The position numbers and the translations under genes are program-made. From contig JABZHD010000076.1 in assembly GCA_015259045.1 (NCBI GenBank), positions 1-5,911 on the forward strand: 5,911 nucleotides of DNA, given 5' to 3'. Shown one piece after another: positions 1 to 5,478 of this stretch; the stretch's first letter is position 1; each line of letters opens with the position of its first letter. This DNA comes from Atopobium sp. (GTDB lineage Bacteria; Actinomycetota; Coriobacteriia; Coriobacteriales; Atopobiaceae). A model generated the notes under the pieces. That model saw only the letters and a program-made list of their open reading frames with translations. It was not told the DNA's origin and searched no databases.

Positions 1-130
1 CACCATAAAGGGCAAAGGACTTTCATTTGCCGAGAATAACGTCTCGTTTCACGACGCATGTGTGACGGACGACCTCTATGAACAGGCATTGCTTGATCTG
101 AAAGTCGCAGAGGAGGCATGCTCATGCTAG
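1..130 (+). CDS. Transketolase, N-terminal (TPP-binding) subunit, 3' end only
   Basis: The frame starting at base 2 is open from the left edge to a TAG at 128-130 and encodes about 42 residues. It begins TIKGKGLSFAEN, which matches the KGKG-x-SF-x-EN segment that closes the thiamine-pyrophosphate domain of transketolases. A FHD follows at the place where many homologues have WHG, and then an acidic stretch containing YEQAL, as in the family's end. Split transketolases carry this domain as a separate protein of roughly 270-300 residues; the upstream part lies outside the window. The next gene encodes the partner subunit and its start overlaps this gene's stop. The enzyme as a whole moves two-carbon ketol units between sugar phosphates in the non-oxidative pentose phosphate pathway. 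The N-subunit identity rests on a short piece but is well supported by the neighbour. Confidence 0.88.
   Translation, partial: TIKGKGLSFAENNVSFHDACVTDDLYEQALLDLKVAEEACSC
111..116 (+). promoter_or_regulatory. Ribosome binding site that decides the transketolase C-subunit start
   Basis: AGGAGG at 111-116 lies inside the end of the upstream coding sequence. It is 7 nt before the ATG at 124 but only 1 nt before the ATG at 118. Normal spacing therefore favours 124 as the start, which makes the overlap with the upstream stop 7 nt (ATGCTAG) and suggests translational coupling. Confidence 0.75.
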
Positions 131-1218
131 ATACATCTTTGCAGCCAGCGCAAATTTCTGCCGATGAAGCGCAGATGCTTGCGGGTATGAATACAAAAGA
201 AGTGTTCGGCTGGGTTATGGGTAAGCTTGCCGAGGACGACGAGCTGCTAACTGTTGCCGTTGCCGACTATGGTCGCCGTTTGAATCTGGAGCGCTTCCGA
301 GAGATTAGGCCAGACGGCTACATCCAGTGCGGAATTGCAGAGCAAAACCTCATTGAGGTTGCGTCTGCCTGCGCAAATGAAGGCTTTCATGTTTTTGCAC
401 CGTGCTATGCCACGTTTGTGACCTCACGAACGCTCGACCAGATTCGAGTCAACCTTGGCATGATGAAGTCGCCCGTGGTGCTTGTAGGTGTTGCTGCCGG
501 CTGCGAATCTGCAGCTACAGGAACCTCTCACATGGCTGTGGAGGACATTGCGGTCACCAGGACCATTCCGGGGCTTTCCGTGTTCAGCCCGGTCGATAAC
601 GCTCAGCTTGCGGCAACGCTCATGGAGCTTGCAAAGCTTCCACGACCAGCTTACGTGCGTATGACCTCGTGTGATGGCGTCAATCTGCATCCAGATGGTT
701 ACGTTTTTGATGTCTCTGGTGTCGAAAAACTCTTTGATTCGGCTTGCGTGGCGCACACGGTAGGCGTAGACGGCGTGGCGTCCGCTGAAGCAGCAATGTC
801 CGAGGCCACAACCACCGGAACCGCATCCACCCCTCTTCCAAAGCGCGTGACCGTTCTTGCAACGGGTGCGATAACCAGCCGAGTTGTCGATGCAGCACAG
901 AGAGTTGCAGAGCAGATTGCCGCTCCCGTCCGGACAAACATCGAGGTCTACGGCGTGTCGAGCATTAAGCCACTTGACGCATCTCTGACGGAAATCTGTC
1001 AGAACTCTGACGTGATTATTACTATCGAGGAGCACAGTGTTTTGGGTGGGTTTGGCGGTGCAGTTGTCGAGCAGCTCAGTGCTTCAGGTCCATGTCCTCA
1101 GGTAATACGCTTAGGCATGCCTGATGCATATCTTGAAGCGGACGTTCACCACAACATTCTTGCGCGTGCTGGACTATCGGTTGAGAGTCTGCAAGAGGTT
1201 TTTCTCGCCAACTGTTAA
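124..1218 (+). CDS. Transketolase, C-terminal subunit (pyrimidine-binding and C-terminal domains)
   Basis: This 364-residue protein is the second half of a split transketolase. It shows the pyrimidine-binding domain with GIAEQN at residues 70-75, where the Glu is the conserved residue that activates the TPP cofactor in the partner's site. GTSHMAVEDIA (about 133-143) corresponds to the phosphate-contacting histidine loop. The C-terminal domain follows, with VTVLATG (242-248) and IEEHSVLGGFG (301-311), both typical of transketolase and DXS-like enzymes. Between the two domains, at about 205-240, sits a low-complexity Ala/Ser/Thr-rich stretch (for example SEATTTGTASTP) that makes the protein longer than the roughly 310 residues usual for this subunit. 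The start at 124 is chosen from the AGGAGG spacing; an ATG at 118 would add two residues. It is co-transcribed with the N-subunit gene. The product is cytoplasmic and needs the N-subunit for activity. A DXS-like enzyme is less likely because the gene is split. Confidence 0.92.
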   Translation: MLDTSLQPAQISADEAQMLAGMNTKEVFGWVMGKLAEDDELLTVAVADYGRRLNLERFREIRPDGYIQCGIAEQNLIEVASACANEGFHVFAPCYATFVTSRTLDQIRVNLGMMKSPVVLVGVAAGCESAATGTSHMAVEDIAVTRTIPGLSVFSPVDNAQLAATLMELAKLPRPAYVRMTSCDGVNLHPDGYVFDVSGVEKLFDSACVAHTVGVDGVASAEAAMSEATTTGTASTPLPKRVTVLATGAITSRVVDAAQRVAEQIAAPVRTNIEVYGVSSIKPLDASLTEICQNSDVIITIEEHSVLGGFGGAVVEQLSASGPCPQVIRLGMPDAYLEADVHHNILARAGLSVESLQEVFLANC

Positions 1219-1230
1219 ATAGAGGTCCAA

Positions 1231-1270
1231 AAAATAAAATCCCAAGGGAGCGTGCGCTGCCTTGGGATTT
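1231..1270 (-). terminator. Intrinsic terminator for tRNA-Glu, possibly bidirectional
   Basis: An 11-bp perfect stem pairs AAATCCCAAGG (1237-1247) with CCTTGGGATTT (1260-1270). Inside the loop a further AGCG/CGCT pairing (1249-1252 with 1255-1258) is possible after one G/G mismatch. Read on the minus strand, the stem is followed by a T-rich run (complement of 1231-1236 plus the A-rich 1237-1240), which is what an intrinsic terminator needs. On the plus strand the stem is followed only by TTTGCGTTC, so termination of the converging transketolase transcript would be weaker. It lies 8 nt beyond the tRNA 3' end and starts 12 nt past the transketolase stop. Confidence 0.82.
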
Positions 1271-1278
1271 GCGTTCTA

Positions 1279-1353
1279 TGGTGCCCCCAACGGGAATCGA
1301 ACCCGTATTGCCGCCTTGAAAGGGCGATGTCCTAACCGTTAGACGATGGGGAC
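1279..1353 (-). tRNA. tRNA-Glu (anticodon UUC), CCA encoded
   Basis: The reverse complement folds into a full cloverleaf. The acceptor stem is GTCCCCA against TGGGGGC (with one T.G pair), the discriminator is A, and CCA is encoded in the gene. The D arm is GTC/GAC around TAACGGTTAG. The anticodon arm is TCGCC/GGCGG around CTTTCAA, giving anticodon TTC. The T arm is ACGGG/CCCGT around TTCGATT. The acceptor sequence and the CTTTCA anticodon loop are those of bacterial glutamate tRNAs. It decodes GAA and GAG. It has its own extended -10 promoter and a terminator immediately downstream, and it lies at the 3' side of the two TPR-like genes on the same strand. Confidence 0.97.
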
Positions 1354-1363
1354 GCGAAGAAAA

Positions 1364-1372
1364 AGTATAGCA
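1364..1372 (-). promoter_or_regulatory. Extended -10 promoter of tRNA-Glu
   Basis: On the minus strand TGCTATACT (complement of 1364-1372) gives a TGn extended -10 followed by TATACT. This is 10 nt upstream of the mature tRNA 5' end, so transcription would start at or just before the tRNA. The hexamer 17 nt upstream (CTAGAA) is a poor -35, which fits an extended -10 promoter. It lies in the 68-nt gap after the stop codon of the upstream TPR gene. Confidence 0.6.
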
Positions 1373-1421
1373 AAGATGCTGTAGATTTCTAGGGCTAAAC
1401 GGCACGATTTTAGGCTTACAT

Positions 1422-2450
1422 CTATTCTTCGTTTTCCCACCAGTCCAGTCCGGCCTTAAATGCGTAGTCGCGAGCGCTCTGAGTTACGCCGGGCACCGAC
1501 TCTGCCCACGAAATAAATTCCGGTACGTCGGCGATAATCGCCTCGGCCTCGTGAACTGCGATAACGTTCTCGGCAAACGTGTCAGGTGTGAAGCTGATCC
1601 TGCACGGAATGTAGAGATCAACAAAAGATGGCCTGAGCAGCGCATATGCCGCTCCCTCACCGAGGTTGACAAAGCCTTTCAGCGCGCGCTTTGCCGCGGG
1701 CATGCGATTCAACTTGAAGAACAGCAGCGTAAACGCCAGACGCATCCAGGAATTTGACTGATACCCGCAACTCTCGTCAAGCTTGTGGAGCCCTTCCTCA
1801 TCTTCCAGGCGAGCAAGAACATATGCCAAGGTAAAACGTGCACCTAGCAAATCTGTTGGCGAGAAAAACAGGAGATCTTCACAGGCTTTTTTGGAGAGCT
1901 TGAAGCATGCGCAATCGGTTGCGACCTGGGCAATCTGCGCGTAGAGGCGCAAAAGTGGTCGAGCTTCAGCGCAGGTCCAAGCGTCGCCGTGAGTTTGCTT
2001 TGCTTGCTCTAGTTTTGGTCTAAAGATAGGGTCAATTTCTTTTTGCAGGTCAAGTAGGTCGTTGAGGATTGCTGCAGGATGATTGTTGGAGATCTGCGCA
2101 AGAATTCGCTGTGCTTCAAGGTTGATGCTTGTGTTGGCAAGAGCTGGGTTTTCAATGATATTTGTCATTTGATTATGCAAGAAGTTAAGCAGATCCATCC
2201 GACTTGCAAAGAAGTCAGCATCGGAATCAATTTCTTTTGTAATTCCAGCCTGATACTTGCCAATGACATTGACGTATTGAGCAAAAGCCTTTTCTTCTTT
2301 ATCGGAAATAAAGTCTTCAGGCGAAGCTTCTACCGCAAGCTTCAACTCATAGAGAGCAGCCTCAGATACGATATTCTTTTCTTGCGCATGCTTGGTTACC
2401 AGTCGGTCTACCTGCTCACTGATCATGTCGTTAGCGGAATGCTTAATCAC
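1422..2450 (-). CDS. TPR-like helical-repeat protein of unknown function, second gene of the pair
   Basis: This 342-residue acidic protein has no signal peptide or membrane segment and is probably cytoplasmic. Residues about 164-270 form helical pairs in TPR style: RPLLRLYAQIAQVATDC, then KACEDLLFFSPTDLLGARFTL, ARLEDEEGLHKLDE and SWMRLAFTLLFFKLNRMPAA. The pattern of an RP-x-x-R helix, a 'LLxxxPxDxxGAR' turn and a 'LED' helix is also seen in the upstream gene (ARFTLAYVLARLEDE here, ARFTLALAYAKLEDE there), so the two are paralogues. The N-terminal 150 residues are helical and not recognised. The GTG start at 2450-2448 overlaps the upstream TGA (GTGA); the site before it (GGTGGTGAT) is a weak ribosome binding site, so coupling is likely. 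An ATG at residue 9 is an alternative start. Such proteins usually serve as protein-interaction scaffolds, but no partner can be named. Confidence 0.85.
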   Translation of the reverse strand: MIKHSANDMISEQVDRLVTKHAQEKNIVSEAALYELKLAVEASPEDFISDKEEKAFAQYVNVIGKYQAGITKEIDSDADFFASRMDLLNFLHNQMTNIIENPALANTSINLEAQRILAQISNNHPAAILNDLLDLQKEIDPIFRPKLEQAKQTHGDAWTCAEARPLLRLYAQIAQVATDCACFKLSKKACEDLLFFSPTDLLGARFTLAYVLARLEDEEGLHKLDESCGYQSNSWMRLAFTLLFFKLNRMPAAKRALKGFVNLGEGAAYALLRPSFVDLYIPCRISFTPDTFAENVIAVHEAEAIIADVPEFISWAESVPGVTQSARDYAFKAGLDWWENEE

Positions 2451-3667
2451 TCTGCATCACCACCCGAGCGTGGATTATTTGGCCCATCAATATGCGGTCC
2501 GCTTGGTCGCGGGCCAGCGGGACCTCCGGGGAAGCTGGGGCCGACCGGGCCGCCAGGAAAGTCGGGGCCAGCTGGGCCTCCGGGCACGCTGCCGCCGGAT
2601 TCACCAGGGAACGAATCCGCCGAAGCGAACAACGCATTTGCCTGCATTTGAAGTTCTTTTTCTGCCAGCTCAACGGTTTTTGGGTCCCTTGCCCTAACTT
2701 GATCTGCAAGCCAACGGCCAAGAACACCGCGTCCTATCAGGTCATTTCCTTCTTGCAGCAGCACGGTGGCCTCTGCGATGGCAATGATGAGCTCGTCCTC
2801 GGAGTAGGGAAGCACGTTGAGGCGAGAAAACTCTCCCTCGGGCAAATCTTTCTGCACAAAGCAGCAAAGCGTTGCCTCGGGATAGCGCTCAATCAGCAGG
2901 TCAAGGTAGTGTTCTGCCTCAACCAGCTCACGCTTCTTGAAGTGAATAGCCAGGCGAGCCAGCAAAATCCACGGGTCATCTGCCCCACGAGGCGGATCAA
3001 GCTTGCGGTACTTGTCCATGAGGTTGTCGAGGGCGTCCTCGTCCTCGAGTTTTGCGTATGCGAGCGCAAGCGTAAAACGAGCATCGGCTGAATCTGCAGC
3101 GTCAAGCTCCAGGAGTTTCTCGCCATATGCGATGGCGTCTTTGTTGCGGCCACAGATAAGCGCACGAGAAGAAAGCGTGGCTAACCAGCGCTTATAGGGG
3201 TTGATGGCCAGGCGCTGTGCAAGTTCTGCCTGCTCGGCAGGAAGCCCCTGCGAGGACTCTTGCGCCTTCTGGTAACACGCGGCTTCTACCTGGGGAAGTT
3301 TCTCCACAAGGAACTGGTAGTAGGCGTCAAAAAGCCTGCTATTTGAGGCGTGGAGCATGCGCTGGGCGTCAAAACAGTTGGGGTCCAGTTGAATTGCCTG
3401 GTTGAGGAGGCGTTTTCCCTGGTCGATAAGGGTCTGCGCCTGAGATTCCTCGACAAAAGGCAGACGATAATCAACAATCTCGGACGCCTGAGCAACCAGG
3501 TTAAATGCGCGGTCTTCGTCTGTTTGGGGGAGAGAATCGCGGTCGTTGGAGAATCGCCAGTTGAAGTCCTTCATCAGCGTGGCAATGCTGTCCTCGTCGC
3601 TGACTTGCGTGCGAGCAAAGCGGAGGATAAGCCGCTGGTAGTCTTCTTTTACTGGGTCAAACGCCAC
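2447..3667 (-). CDS. TPR-like helical-repeat protein with proline-periodic C-terminal tail
   Basis: This 406-residue protein is the first gene of the minus-strand pair. Residues about 75-345 are helical repeats in TPR style, for example LLNQAIQLDPNCFDAQRML (87-105), RNKDAIAYGEKLLELDAAD (174-192), ARFTLALAYAKLEDEDAL (196-213) and ELVEAEHYLDLLIERYPEA (247-265). The central part is paralogous to the downstream protein. After a helix ending near residue 350 the chain changes to a Gly/Pro-rich, presumably disordered tail (352-401) with three tandem nonapeptides of the form PGGP[A/V]GPx[F/P]. There is no signal peptide, transmembrane segment or sorting motif, so it is probably cytoplasmic. The start is GTG at 3667-3665, preceded by AAAGGA with 5-nt spacing (complement of 3673-3678). 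The stop overlaps the next gene by 4 nt. The specific function is unknown; a scaffold or adaptor role is inference from the fold. Confidence 0.87.
   Translation of the reverse strand: MAFDPVKEDYQRLILRFARTQVSDEDSIATLMKDFNWRFSNDRDSLPQTDEDRAFNLVAQASEIVDYRLPFVEESQAQTLIDQGKRLLNQAIQLDPNCFDAQRMLHASNSRLFDAYYQFLVEKLPQVEAACYQKAQESSQGLPAEQAELAQRLAINPYKRWLATLSSRALICGRNKDAIAYGEKLLELDAADSADARFTLALAYAKLEDEDALDNLMDKYRKLDPPRGADDPWILLARLAIHFKKRELVEAEHYLDLLIERYPEATLCCFVQKDLPEGEFSRLNVLPYSEDELIIAIAEATVLLQEGNDLIGRGVLGRWLADQVRARDPKTVELAEKELQMQANALFASADSFPGESGGSVPGGPAGPDFPGGPVGPSFPGGPAGPRPSGPHIDGPNNPRSGGDAE
2504..2584 (-). repeat. Three tandem 27-bp coding repeats (PGGP[A/V]GPxF nonapeptides)
   Basis: Within the preceding gene, residues 362-388 are three adjacent nonapeptides: PGGPAGPDF, PGGPVGPSF and PGGPAGPRP. 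Prolines fall at every third residue nine times in a row (362 to 386). Glycine does not occupy every third position because of the DFP and SFP triplets, so this is not a true collagen Gly-X-Y repeat in the coding frame. Polyproline-II-like extended structure is the more natural reading. The DNA is locally very GC-rich. Confidence 0.85.
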
Positions 3668-3821
3668 AGGATTCCTTTCTCTCTTACGTAATAATATCGC
3701 AGGTTATTGAGGTGTGCGGCGCAACTCCGCGAGCGTCGTAAGAAGATTGTGAACGGCAGACGGAAACGTTTGGAGTGGACGGGTTTCTCGCCAGAAGGGC
3801 GTCAGTTTCCTGTCAGATACG

Positions 3822-3850
3822 TGCATAAATTTTGAACGATATTGCATAAA
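3822..3850 (+). repeat. Direct repeat TGCATAAA upstream of the dehydrogenase promoter
   Basis: An eight-base element appears at 3822-3829 as TGCATAAA with one difference in its first bases (TGCATAAA counted from GTGCATAAAT) and at 3843-3850 as TGCATAAA. The copies start about 20-21 bp apart, close to two helical turns, so a protein could contact both from one face. They lie upstream of the proposed -35. AT-rich repeats of this length can arise by chance. Confidence 0.4.
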
Positions 3851-3883
3851 ATGACACTTTCATTTTGGTACAGGTGTCCAAAA
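3848..3883. promoter_or_regulatory. Two overlapping dyads at the dehydrogenase promoter, possible operator
   Basis: The first dyad is perfect: AAAATGA (3848-3854) and TCATTTT (3860-3866) around CACTT. The second pairs TTTTGG (3863-3868) with CCAAAA (3878-3883), with an additional ACA/TGT inside after one unpaired T. The two share bases 3863-3866, so binding or folding of one would exclude the other. They cover the proposed -35 region, a usual place for a repressor site. I do not recognise the motif as Rex or CcpA type. Confidence 0.45.
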
Positions 3884-3894
3884 TAAGCTAGAAT
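3865..3894 (+). promoter_or_regulatory. Probable sigma-70 type promoter of the alcohol dehydrogenase gene
   Basis: TTGGTA (3865-3870) and TAGAAT (3889-3894) are separated by 18 bp and match the -35 and -10 consensus at 4 and 5 of 6 positions. Transcription would begin near 3901, giving a leader of about 75 nt that contains two hairpins. The -35 falls inside the dyads. This is a prediction from sequence only. Confidence 0.45.
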
Positions 3895-3917
3895 AGAAAT
3901 GTTGAGAAGAAGTAATT

Positions 3918-3954
3918 GCGAAGAATGGCTTCGCTAGCCGCTAAGGGAAGCGGC
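3918..3954 (+). promoter_or_regulatory. Two tandem hairpins in the dehydrogenase mRNA leader
   Basis: GCGAAG (3918-3923) pairs with CTTCGC (3929-3934) around AATGG. Two bases later GCCGCT (3937-3942) pairs with AGCGGC (3949-3954) around AAGGGA. Neither is followed by a T-run, so they are not terminators. They end 8 nt before the ribosome binding site and leave it single-stranded. A stabilising 5' structure or a protein binding site is possible; I see no known riboswitch. Confidence 0.5.
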
Positions 3955-3975
3955 ACATAGTTAAGGAGAGGTTTT

Positions 3976-5190
3976 ATGGGACGTTTTACAAATCCACGCG
4001 ATCTGTATTTTGGCGAGGGTGCTCGTCACGAGGTTAAGAACCTCAAGGGTAAGAGGGCAGTCATCGTTTCCGGCGGTAGCTCCATGCGTCGCGGCGGCTT
4101 CCTTGATGACATCGAGAATGACCTTAAGTCCGCAGGTTTTGAGGTTGCTCACATTGAGGGCGTCGAGTCCGATCCTTCCGTCGAGACCGTTATGAGCGGC
4201 GCTGCTAAGATGAGCGAGTTCCAGCCAGACTGGATCATTGCTATCGGCGGCGGCTCCCCAATCGACGCAGCTAAGGCTATGTGGATCAAGTATGAGTATC
4301 CTGAGACCACGTTTGAAGACATGTGCAAGGTCTTTGGCCTGCCTGAGCTCCGCACCAAGGCTCACTTCTGCGCAATTTCTTCTACTTCCGGTACTGCAAC
4401 TGAGGTAACCGCATTCTCCATCATTACCGATTACCAGAAGGGTGTTAAGTACCCAATCGCTGACTTCCAGATTACCCCTGACGTCGCAATTGTTGACCCT
4501 GAGCTCACTTACGGCATGCCTGTTAAGCTTGTTGCTCACACTGGTATGGACGCACTGACTCACGCTATCGAGGCATACGTTTCTACCGTTGCTTCCATGT
4601 ACACCGACGGCGACGCTCTGCACGCAATCCGCGAGATTGTCGAGTGGCTGCCAAAGTCCTACGCAGGCGACAAAGAGGGACGTCAGCACATGCATGACGC
4701 ACAGTGCCTTGCTGGTATCGCATTCTCCTCTGGCCTTCTGGGCATTGTTCACTCCATGGCTCACAAGACCGGCGCTGCATTCTCCGGTGGACACATCATC
4801 CACGGTTGCGCAAACGCTATGTACCTGGGCAAAGTTATCCAGTTCAACGCTCGCGACGAGCGCGCAAAGACTCGCTATGCATTCATTGCTAAGGAGATCC
4901 TGCACCTCGAGGGCAACACTGAGGACGAGCTGGTAGAGGCACTTGTTCAGAAGATTCGCGACATCAACGACGCTCTTAACATCCCACAGGGCATCAAGAA
5001 CTACGGCGAGGGTGGAACCAAGTCCGAGACCTCCATCATCGACGAGAAGGAGTTCTTCGAGAAGGCTCCAGAGGTTGCTCGCCTTGCTATCGAGGACGCT
5101 TGCACCCTTTCCAACCCACGCAAGCCTACCCAGGAGGAGATGGAGCAGCTGCTTAAGTGCGTCTACTTCGACCTTCCTGTTGAGTTCTAA
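3976..5190 (+). CDS. Iron-containing alcohol dehydrogenase (NAD(P)-dependent)
   Basis: This 404-residue protein belongs to the group III (Fe-dependent) alcohol dehydrogenases, which interconvert aldehydes and primary alcohols with NAD(P)H. The N-terminal Rossmann-like domain carries the pyrophosphate-binding GGGSPIDAAK at residues 91-100 and the SSTSGTATEVTAF loop at 135-147. The helical metal domain has the signature around AHTGMDALTHAIEAY (187-201). Likely metal ligands, by comparison with FucO, are Asp192, His196, His259 (in VHSMAH) and His276 (in HGCANA). The loop before the last ligand is about three residues longer than in FucO. VHSMAHK resembles the dehydrogenase half of AdhE, but no aldehyde dehydrogenase domain is attached. 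AAGGAG lies 7 nt before the ATG. Codon use is strongly biased (AAG, GAG, GCT, GTT), as in highly expressed genes, and unlike the neighbouring TPR genes. The likely role is regenerating NAD(P)+ during fermentation; the exact substrate cannot be told from sequence. Confidence 0.95.
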   Translation: MGRFTNPRDLYFGEGARHEVKNLKGKRAVIVSGGSSMRRGGFLDDIENDLKSAGFEVAHIEGVESDPSVETVMSGAAKMSEFQPDWIIAIGGGSPIDAAKAMWIKYEYPETTFEDMCKVFGLPELRTKAHFCAISSTSGTATEVTAFSIITDYQKGVKYPIADFQITPDVAIVDPELTYGMPVKLVAHTGMDALTHAIEAYVSTVASMYTDGDALHAIREIVEWLPKSYAGDKEGRQHMHDAQCLAGIAFSSGLLGIVHSMAHKTGAAFSGGHIIHGCANAMYLGKVIQFNARDERAKTRYAFIAKEILHLEGNTEDELVEALVQKIRDINDALNIPQGIKNYGEGGTKSETSIIDEKEFFEKAPEVARLAIEDACTLSNPRKPTQEEMEQLLKCVYFDLPVEF

Positions 5191-5217
5191 GATCTAGCTT
5201 AGACACTTAGCTTCGCT

Positions 5218-5252
5218 AAAAGCCTGGTAGCGTTCCGCTACCAGGCTTTTTT
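5218..5252 (+). terminator. Intrinsic terminator of the alcohol dehydrogenase gene
   Basis: A perfect 11-bp stem pairs GCCTGGTAGCG (5222-5232) with CGCTACCAGGC (5236-5246) around a TTC loop. It is extended by AAAA/TTTT and followed by six Ts (5247-5252). It begins 27 nt after the stop codon. A small 5-bp hairpin, TTAGC-TTC-GCTAA (5207-5219), precedes it and shares its last bases. Confidence 0.95.
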
Positions 5253-5356
5253 GTGCGCACCGGCGCGAGCGTAGGCGCTGCGACGTGCTGGTAACGTGCG
5301 CAGGCGTGCGCGGATGGGCATTTCGGTGTCGAAAGTTACTCGAGTCACCTCCAAGT

Positions 5357-5382
5357 GGTAAAAAATGCGTTTAGTTGGAGAT
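5357..5382 (+). repeat. 26-bp repeat, copy 1
   Basis: It starts GGTAAAAAATGCG and ends TTTAGTTGGAGAT. It is identical in length to copy 2 (same orientation, 73 bp downstream) and forms an inverted pair with copy 3, with 24 of 26 positions complementary. Confidence 0.85.
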
Positions 5383-5429
5383 TTCATTTTTCTGCATACA
5401 ACGTTTTCCCAGATAAAAGTTTTTGAGGC

Positions 5430-5455
5430 GGTAAAAAATCGTCTTAGTTGGAGAT
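5430..5455 (+). repeat. 26-bp repeat, copy 2
   Basis: It starts GGTAAAAAATCG and ends TTAGTTGGAGAT. It matches copy 1 except for a four-to-five-base block in the middle (CGTC in place of GCGT), so the two flanks are conserved and the centre varies. Confidence 0.85.
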
Positions 5456-5478
5456 AAAACGTCTAATTTTCAATTTTC

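Larger units (their letters stand above)
3668..3975. other. Divergent intergenic region between the TPR pair and the alcohol dehydrogenase
   Basis: These 308 bases contain no plausible gene. The left end holds the ribosome binding site of the TPR operon. A minus-strand TATTAT (complement of 3691-3696) about 24 nt before the GTG could be its -10, but I find no convincing -35. The right half carries the probable dehydrogenase promoter, dyads, a direct repeat and two leader hairpins, listed separately. Bases 3700-3820 show no recognisable signal. Confidence 0.7.

Noticed and set aside
424..1035. Minus-strand frame of about 203 codons opposite the transketolase C-subunit
   Set aside because: It is a Cys/His/Arg-rich shadow of a gene with clear transketolase motifs, and no independent start signal was seen.
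2079..2651. Plus-strand 190-codon frame with a collagen-like C-terminus
   Set aside because: It is antisense to both TPR-like genes, which have longer frames, ribosome binding sites and mutual paralogy. Its first two thirds resemble no protein style, and the Gly-X-Y part is explained by the complementarity of Gly and Pro codons.
3901..3975. Riboswitch or T-box in the dehydrogenase leader
   Set aside because: The leader is only about 75 nt and has just two simple hairpins, with no specifier loop, T-box sequence or known aptamer core.
3961..4905. Minus-strand 314-codon frame opposite the alcohol dehydrogenase
   Set aside because: It lies antisense to an unmistakable iron-dependent dehydrogenase with all family motifs. 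The long shadow frame comes from the strongly biased codon use of that gene.
5222..5388. Minus-strand frame of about 49 codons starting MKSPTKRIFYHL and ending in the terminator stem
   Set aside because: It has no proper ribosome binding site, its start is made by the 26-bp repeat, its Arg/Ala-rich end by the GC-rich patch, and its stop lies inside the dehydrogenase terminator.
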